11,942 nucleotides of DNA from Verrucomicrobiia bacterium (GTDB lineage: Bacteria > Verrucomicrobiota > Verrucomicrobiia > Limisphaerales > JAUIHU01), in assembly GCA_030432175.1 (NCBI GenBank), contig JAUIHU010000066.1, forward strand, positions 1-11,942, given 5' to 3'. Below the pieces are notes generated by a model, which had not been told where the DNA came from, ran no database searches, and saw only the letters and a list, made by a program, of their open reading frames with translations. The translations under genes were made by a program, and so were the position numbers. Within the stretch, counting starts at the first letter, position 1. Each line of letters begins with the position of its first letter. Shown in pieces: positions 7,836 through 11,942 of the stretch.

Positions 7836-8933
7836 TCATTCCACAGTGTATTCCGGAGCATCTGGAAACTTTCCAGTGACTTCCCAAGTCACTTTATCAA
7901 CATTTTCAAACCAATCCGGCAGATTGATCTCCATGGTGAAACCGTTCATGGAAGTCTTTTTGTAAGATAACATTTCCAGCCCTGAATCTTGAATAGGATC
8001 CAGTGTTTCAGGATATTCTCCATTCTTTTTTCGATACTGCTCCAAACGACACGCCAGAAGGGCCATCTGAACTCTGGTGTCAACGACGAGAGTTCTTTCG
8101 TAAAACCGTTCCATAGAAAAAAGTCCCAATGGCTCGCTAGAGGTAGTTAAGGATTTGGGGATGGGATACTCGAATGCGGCAGTTCCTTTTTCTGCGTTAG
8201 AGCCGTTAGTGTTTTTTAAAGTATCCAGAACTGCTTCAATTGACATTAAATTTTCATTTAATGAGGATTTCAGTTTTGAGTAGATCATCGCTCTGAGAGT
8301 TGATGGAGAAATCTGGCTCCAGAGTTCTAATTCAAAATTTGATAAATAATCCTCATCAGAATACAAGGCGTCTGCATCAGAAAGCGTGTAAATATTGGAA
8401 ATCTCATTCTGGAGTTCATTCTGGGTGACTGGAGGATGATGCGCTGCATAAGTTGCAAAGGATGTCATAAAAGCCACTTCTGTTTTCATGGCATCAAACA
8501 TTTTCTTTCTGACGTTCCATGCTGTTAAATGGCTTTCCAATTGAATCCACTTTTCCAGATCCCATACGTTGGTCGTCTGCGCGATATGCACCGACTCAAT
8601 CATGATTTGAAACTGCGCCCAATGAACGAGTCGGGTGATTAACAGACTGGCGTCCTGTTCGTGGGCCTTTAGAATCAATAATAAAGTCTCCCAGTCCTGC
8701 CATGCTTCTTCAGGTTGATTCAGTATGAGTCGTGTGATCAGGCGGTCATTCAGGGCGACAGAAAAGCTCTTAAGATGCATTAGATGGTCCGAGCGCATCT
8801 CGTATGGAGATCGGTCCAGATCATAAAAGAAGGCAGCTTTTTCTCTGGATAAAGCTAAATCCAACTGGTCGAAGGATTCTTGATTTTTTTTATAAAATGC
8901 CTCCATGACTTTTGCCGCTGATTCCAGATCCAA
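7836..8933 (-). CDS. C-terminal part of the interrupted protein; uncharacterised helical PVC family
   Basis: 365 residues if started at TTG 8933, but coding sequence clearly extends 88 codons further, to the TAG at 9198-9200. It is predicted to be mostly helical. Two blocks recall, from memory, a family of uncharacterised planctomycete and verrucomicrobial proteins. One, residues about 62-112, is a Leu/Ala-rich stretch with W-Q-D-W-E-T-L-L and LLITRLVHWAQFQ. The other, residues about 286-314, reads RVQMALLACRLEQYRKKNGEYPETLDPI in two adjoining pieces; such A-L-x-x-Y-R-x-x-x-G-x-Y-P-x-x-L segments are typical near the end of that family. No catalytic motif was seen. It ends in TGA, 91 bases before the ATG of the small lipoprotein on the same strand, consistent with one transcription unit. 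Whether the fragment is made at all is unclear, because no good start codon or ribosome binding site precedes TTG 8933. Confidence 0.65.
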   Translation of the reverse strand: MDLESAAKVMEAFYKKNQESFDQLDLALSREKAAFFYDLDRSPYEMRSDHLMHLKSFSVALNDRLITRLILNQPEEAWQDWETLLLILKAHEQDASLLITRLVHWAQFQIMIESVHIAQTTNVWDLEKWIQLESHLTAWNVRKKMFDAMKTEVAFMTSFATYAAHHPPVTQNELQNEISNIYTLSDADALYSDEDYLSNFELELWSQISPSTLRAMIYSKLKSSLNENLMSIEAVLDTLKNTNGSNAEKGTAAFEYPIPKSLTTSSEPLGLFSMERFYERTLVVDTRVQMALLACRLEQYRKKNGEYPETLDPIQDSGLEMLSYKKTSMNGFTMEINLPDWFENVDKVTWEVTGKFPDAPEYTVE

Positions 8934-9197
8934 CTTGTTTGGCTGATATTTTACCTCGAAAATGGATAACTCTTGAGCGTTTATTGCATTTTCAATTAAA
9001 CGTTTGAAAGGATGACTTCCCGAGACAACAAGAGTATGGTCTTCGGAATTGAAAATCAGATCAAATGAAGCTCTTTGAGGTTGAAAGAATTTGTACTTAT
9101 CCAGTTTTTCCTGAAGTTCTGAACTGACAGCTTTCCCAGCGGTAAGGGTTTCGACAGACTGGTAAATAGGTTTCAGATACGGGTGTTTCCAGATGTT

Positions 9198-9563
9198 CTA
9201 ATCCTCCGGAACGTCTTCTGAAGCAGGAAAAGAGTCTTTAAGATCTACCTGATATCCCTGTTCTGCCAACTGATCAATCCAGGCTAACAATTTCGATCGC
9301 TCGATTGTTTCCGAAATCTTTGGTCCAACAAAAAATAAGAGAGCTGCACTAAGGATCAAACACCCTGAAACCTTGTTGGTTTTACCTGAAACAAAAAAAA
9401 GACGCAGGAGCGCGAGCAAAGGCTGCGTGACAGGAATGATGGCAAAGACGCGATGTTGTTTTGTCCGAAATGCCTGAATGATGGAAAGAATCCAAGCGAT
9501 CAAAATTAGCGTTCCAGCAAGCGCCAGGGGTAGTTTTGTTGATAGAGGAAATTCCTGAAACAT
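9198..9563 (-). CDS. N-terminal membrane part of the interrupted protein
   Basis: 121 residues from ATG 9563 to TAG 9198-9200; a TTG at 9578 would add five residues. Hydrophobic segments at about 11-32 (LPLALAGTLILIAWILSII), 40-59 (FAIIPVTQPLLALLRLFFV) and 66-81 (VSGCLILSAALLFFVGP) suggest up to three membrane passes. A soluble stretch ERSKLLAWIDQLAEQGYQVDL and an acidic end, SEDVPED, then run into the TAG. The same frame continues beyond the stop, so this is most likely the anchor half of a longer protein rather than a complete small one. The upstream region has no good Shine-Dalgarno. As a stand-alone protein it matches nothing I recognise. Confidence 0.65.
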   Translation of the reverse strand: MFQEFPLSTKLPLALAGTLILIAWILSIIQAFRTKQHRVFAIIPVTQPLLALLRLFFVSGKTNKVSGCLILSAALLFFVGPKISETIERSKLLAWIDQLAEQGYQVDLKDSFPASEDVPED

Positions 9564-9633
9564 AATGGATTGATGCAATTGCTTCTAACTCAGATTAAAT
9601 AGAATATAAATCATCACGGCTGAATATTCCATT

Positions 9634-9670
9634 TATAATTGTTGAGTAGTTTTGATTGGGAGGAGTAATG
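9634..9670 (+). promoter_or_regulatory. Possible -10 box and strong Shine-Dalgarno ahead of a small ORF
   Basis: TATAAT at 9634-9639 is a perfect -10 consensus. GGGAGGAG at 9658-9665 is the best Shine-Dalgarno in the window and lies 2 bases before an ATG at 9668. No good -35 element is found 16-18 bases upstream of the -10; the hexamer at the right distance, TCATCA, matches poorly. In an AT-rich gap a perfect hexamer can arise by chance. Confidence 0.25.
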
Positions 9671-9838
9671 TCGTGCGCCAGCCTGGGAACGCTGAGCCCC
9701 AGCTCGGCGAGTGGAGTCCGTTTTGAGATGGGCTTAAACCCACATATTCGCCATCATCTTGTCACTTCCACGCTGTTTTCGTCGAATGGTCAGCTGGCGC
9801 ATCTTGAATTGAAAACTGATTGGTTTGAATCCTGCTGA
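9668..9838 (+). CDS. Doubtful 56-residue ORF
   Basis: ATG 9668 to TGA 9836 follows a strong ribosome binding site. The product begins MSCASLGTLSPSSASGV, is rich in Ser, Leu and His, has no membrane segment, signal or known motif, and ends in Cys. It lies on the GC-rich patch, so it may be a chance ORF across a dispersed repeat. The ribosome binding site is the only argument for it. It ends 23 bases before the ATG of the DUF2071 frame. Confidence 0.2.
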   Translation: MSCASLGTLSPSSASGVRFEMGLNPHIRHHLVTSTLFSSNGQLAHLELKTDWFESC

Positions 9839-9861
9839 TTTTGTCGGCATGATCGATAGGC

Positions 9862-10583
9862 ATGCCTGAATTTTTAACAGAAACTGAACATCGTCCCTGG
9901 CCTATGCCGGATGTGGAGTGGGTCTGGCGTTTATTCATGTGCCGGTTCCGTCCGAGGTAATCCAGGACCGATTACCTGATGGGGTGAGAGTGGATGTTTT
10001 TAATGGATCAGCCTGGTTGGGAATCGTTCCTTTTCAAATGGCAGGTGTGGGGCGTCGATATTTACCCGGGATTCCATTCATGCGTCGGTTTCCTGAGCTG
10101 AATCTGCGGACTTATGTGGTGGTGGATGACAAGCCGGGTGTCTGGTTTTTCAGTCTGGATGCTGCTTCATTACCGCTGGTTCTGGGTGGGAAGTTTGTTT
10201 ATGGATTGCCATATTATTTGGCCAGAATGAGTCTGCTCTGGCAGGAAGGGATTTGCAGGTTTGAGAGTTTTCGACGCTCTTCCCCTATGGTGATGCGTTG
10301 CCAATATAAACCGACTTCCGAGGTGTTCTATGCGAAAGCCGGAACATTTGAACATTGGGCCACGGAAAGATATTGCCTTTATTCGCAAAAACGCCCAACC
10401 GCAAATGTGAAAAGGGTGCAGGTGCATCATGCGCCGTGGCCATTACAACAGGTTGAGGTTGAGATCGATGAATGCTCGATTCTCTCAGCTGCCGGATTCG
10501 ATGTTTCTTTGGATAAACCGGTATGTCATTTCTCTACTGGTGTGGATGTTGTGTCTTTTCCAGTGGAATCCATCCAGTTTTAA
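9862..10583 (+). pseudogene. DUF2071 gene with a frameshift near 9923-9930
   Basis: The frame from ATG 9862 begins MPEFLTETEH then RPWPMPDVEWVW, which looks like the normal start of a DUF2071 protein, but stops at TAA 9958-9960. The rest of the protein is in another frame, open from about 9918. Family members, as I recall, read P-W-V-M-R-Q-x-W-x-D-L-L-F-A-H-W-P-V across this point. Here W-V-W is followed, after the change of frame, by L-A-F-I-H-V-P-V, so R-Q-x-W-x-D is missing. One copy of TCTGGCGT lies at the junction (9923-9930). It fits both V-W-R in the first frame and D-L-A in the second. A 22-base deletion between two such copies would give both the missing residues and the frame change. 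Confidence 0.65.
9918..10583 (+). CDS. DUF2071 (YqjF-like) family protein, main open frame
   Basis: From GTG 9918 this frame gives 221 residues. Conserved family blocks are easy to see: IHVPVPSEVIQDRLPDG, VDVFNGSAWLGIVPFQM, FPELNLRTYVVVDDKPGVWFF, SLDAASLPLVLGGKFVYGLPYY and the C-terminal HHAPWPLQQVEVEI. DUF2071 proteins are soluble and about 220-250 residues long, with an acetoacetate-decarboxylase-like fold; their reaction is not known to me. The GTG is simply where the frame opens. The true N-terminus (RPWPMPD...) is in another frame, so a protein from GTG 9918 would lack the first beta-strand region and may not fold. Downstream, the TAA at 10581-10583 faces the stop of the convergent glycoside-hydrolase-like gene only 12 bases away, with no hairpin between them. 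The family call is firm. Confidence 0.8.
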   Translation: MGLAFIHVPVPSEVIQDRLPDGVRVDVFNGSAWLGIVPFQMAGVGRRYLPGIPFMRRFPELNLRTYVVVDDKPGVWFFSLDAASLPLVLGGKFVYGLPYYLARMSLLWQEGICRFESFRRSSPMVMRCQYKPTSEVFYAKAGTFEHWATERYCLYSQKRPTANVKRVQVHHAPWPLQQVEVEIDECSILSAAGFDVSLDKPVCHFSTGVDVVSFPVESIQF

Positions 10584-10595
10584 ACCTCATACGAA

Positions 10596-11942
10596 CTATT
10601 GTTTTTCGATCCAGATAAACCCTCCAGCAGGTGGCAATGGAATCGTTCCTGCGTCGTTGACCGGTTTGGGATCAGTGACGCGATAACCGCTCCAGTCGAG
10701 CGGGGTGTACTGATATTGATCGGCGTTTTCACGCTTCCATTCCAGGACTCCCAGAGTGTTCCGAATCATCAGTGGGCTTTCTCCGGTTTTGATGATGGTT
10801 CGCGGCTGTCCGGATGTGTTTTCAGGATTGGTTTCCCAGCCGTATGGCACTTCTTCAGAGAAGACTTGAATCAGAATTTTCTCCGCTGTCGGTAGAGGGT
10901 TGTGATCCATGGAAACCATGACTACAGAGCCAAATTCAAACTCAGCCTGAAGTCGAAAATCAGGAACTTCCTGTGCCTTAGCAGCGGCAAGAAATCCTAT
11001 CCAGCCTTGAGCATGTTCAGATTTAAGCGTCACCAATGATTCATCCCAATCCCAGGCCAGTTGTTGGTTTAAGGAGTGAACCTGATTTTCAGAACGCAGG
11101 ATGCGGGATCCGAGGTCCAGTATTTTTGAATCAGGTTCAGTTTCTTCAGCGATGAAGTCCGCATGTGTTTTTCCTACCCAGAAAGCCAGTTCATCAATGG
11201 CGTCGGTATTTGGGATGACACCTCCGGGAGGAATGTCGTCGCCTCGGAGTTGATCGTAATTTTGTGGCGTAGGAATTGGAGCGCCTTCGAGTCTCCAAAG
11301 TGACTCCAATGACAAATCGAGATCAACAACGCGTTCCGTTTCCTGAATCCAGTTGTTCCGGTAAATCATCGCCGCTATTGGGAATTGTCCGAGAATGCCT
11401 GGTGTGCTGAGGGAGAACTTGGATGGCAACGTTTCCCAAGGGCTGGTCGCCAACGCAAACCATCCTAGCGCGTCGGTTCCCTGCAAGGAGGCATAGGCGG
11501 CTCCGAGGACTGGCATTTCGCCACGGAACCGGTTGGGAGTCGGCCAGTTGATTTCACTGATCATGCTGGGCTTGCCGGCGTATTGAGGATTCATCAACGG
11601 GTTGGAAGCCGAGCGACTGGAACCATCAGCGTTGAGCATGTTCAAGGCGGTGCGATCGTTGTAGCGTTGTCCCTTCTGCACTGACCAGGAAGAGTTCTCT
11701 CCAGTGTGAAGTCCACCGAAATAACCGTGCTGATCGAGAAAATCGCCACCCGCATTGGTCCATTGTTCAATCGGATCCAGATACTGTGCGCTACCGGTCT
11801 TCCAGTTGGATCCACAGACCATCCCCGCATATCCCAATTCGTTTTTTAGAAAGTCGCGAGTGGAGTCGTAGTAATTGCGTTGAGTTTGAGCGAGGAAGCG
11901 GACGGTGTCCTGACTCCGCAAGTCGCGGTTGTTGAACAATTC
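10596..11942 (-). CDS. Glycoside-hydrolase-like protein, C-terminal part (5' end beyond right edge)
   Basis: 448 codons are visible; the frame is open to the right edge (E-L-F-N-N-R-D), so the start lies outside. The first 180 residues look like the second half of a (beta/alpha)8 barrel of the GH-A clan type: FLAQTQRNYYDSTRDFLKNE, then GSNW, then DFLDQHGYFGG, then MISEINWPTPNRFRGEMP and GAAYASLQGTDALGWF. The Glu of I-S-E-I-N-W (about residue 129 of the visible part) sits where the nucleophile of such enzymes usually follows a late strand; the acid/base residue is not assigned. Residues about 330-447 are beta-rich (PPAGGFIWIEKQ end) and likely an accessory domain. This resembles large predicted glycosidases of planctomycetes and verrucomicrobia, from memory. 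The substrate is unknown. It ends in TAG 10596-10598, convergent with the DUF2071 gene. Confidence 0.72.
   Translation of the reverse strand, partial: ELFNNRDLRSQDTVRFLAQTQRNYYDSTRDFLKNELGYAGMVCGSNWKTGSAQYLDPIEQWTNAGGDFLDQHGYFGGLHTGENSSWSVQKGQRYNDRTALNMLNADGSSRSASNPLMNPQYAGKPSMISEINWPTPNRFRGEMPVLGAAYASLQGTDALGWFALATSPWETLPSKFSLSTPGILGQFPIAAMIYRNNWIQETERVVDLDLSLESLWRLEGAPIPTPQNYDQLRGDDIPPGGVIPNTDAIDELAFWVGKTHADFIAEETEPDSKILDLGSRILRSENQVHSLNQQLAWDWDESLVTLKSEHAQGWIGFLAAAKAQEVPDFRLQAEFEFGSVVMVSMDHNPLPTAEKILIQVFSEEVPYGWETNPENTSGQPRTIIKTGESPLMIRNTLGVLEWKRENADQYQYTPLDWSGYRVTDPKPVNDAGTIPLPPAGGFIWIEKQ

Larger units (their letters stand above)
7836..9563 (-). pseudogene. Single membrane-anchored gene interrupted by an in-frame TAG at 9198-9200
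   Basis: The frame that starts at ATG 9563 meets TAG at 9198-9200 and then stays open, in the same frame, to TGA at 7836-7838: 576 codons in all. The 88 codons between the TAG and the first usual start codon (TTG 8933) read as ordinary protein (for example HPYLKPIYQSVETL and RASFDLIFNSEDHTLVVSG) and contain no ATG, GTG or TTG. The simplest reading is one gene with a CAG-to-TAG change. As I recall the related PVC family, a motif of the type VP-(D/E)-(D/E)-Q-N sits here, and the TAG falls on the Gln. Other genes in the window end in TAG (5052, 7199, 10596), so recoding of all TAG codons is unlikely. Readthrough, reinitiation or a sequence error remain possible. Confidence 0.7.
9564..9861. other. 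Divergent intergenic region with a GC-rich patch
   Basis: About 298 bases between the minus-strand membrane protein and the plus-strand DUF2071 gene. The first 100 bases are AT-rich and promoter-like. From about 9668 to 9730 the sequence becomes GC-rich (for example GCCAGCCTGGGAACGCTGAG), with short self-complementary pieces such as CTGGG/CCCAG and GAGC/GCTC. This patch looks unlike both flanks and recalls interspersed fragments I associate with PVC intergenic DNA. That memory is unverified. Confidence 0.4.

Noticed and set aside
9198..9200. Genome-wide TAG reassignment to glutamine
   Set aside because: Three other genes here (stops at 5052, 7199 and 10596) end in TAG at sensible places, one beside a hairpin and one 12 bases from a convergent stop, so TAG works as a stop.
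10599..10895. 98-codon plus-strand ORF opposite the glycoside-hydrolase-like gene
   Set aside because: It is antisense to a clear coding frame and has no motif of its own.

Overview
The window looks like a piece of a PVC-superphylum genome, most likely Verrucomicrobiota or a close relative (Lentisphaerota or Kiritimatiellota). This rests on protein style, not on any marker gene. The left edge carries a prepilin start (AFTLIELLVVISIIAILAS, then LLPALSKAKA) of the kind those phyla multiply. A giant FG-GAP protein ends in a tail of the type YQLQRSEDLIHWE...FFRM that is common in verrucomicrobial exoproteins. The right edge has a glycoside-hydrolase-like protein of a type I associate with planctomycetes and verrucomicrobia. 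No rRNA, tRNA, CRISPR array, transposase or phage gene was seen.

Layout, left to right: (1) the N-terminal 60 codons of a pseudopilin, minus strand; (2) a 378-base gap with little in it; (3) a 1477-residue secreted protein, plus strand, with two 7-bladed FG-GAP propellers that alternate with two fibronectin-like domains, followed by two SdrD_B-like domains; (4) a strong hairpin between convergent genes; (5) a minus-strand cluster, read from about 9563 down to 5052, holding a membrane-anchored protein of unknown function broken by one in-frame TAG, then two lipoproteins that share a pseudopilin-like globular domain; (6) a 298-base divergent gap with a GC-rich patch and a doubtful 56-codon ORF; (7) a DUF2071 gene, plus strand, whose first 22 codons lie in a different frame from the rest; (8) the C-terminal 448 codons of a glycoside-hydrolase-like protein, minus strand, running off the right edge.

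No metabolic pathway links these genes. Most products are predicted to act outside the cytoplasm. The most interesting unit is the minus-strand cluster: two lipoproteins carry the soluble part of a pseudopilin without its N-terminal helix, next to a membrane protein. Two neighbouring genes either side of about 9700 are both damaged, one by a nonsense codon and one by a probable 22-base deletion. That suggests local gene decay, or sequence or assembly error. By eye the minus-strand cluster is clearly more AT-rich than the FG-GAP gene (sampled 60-base lines of about 28-35% GC against 52-65%).
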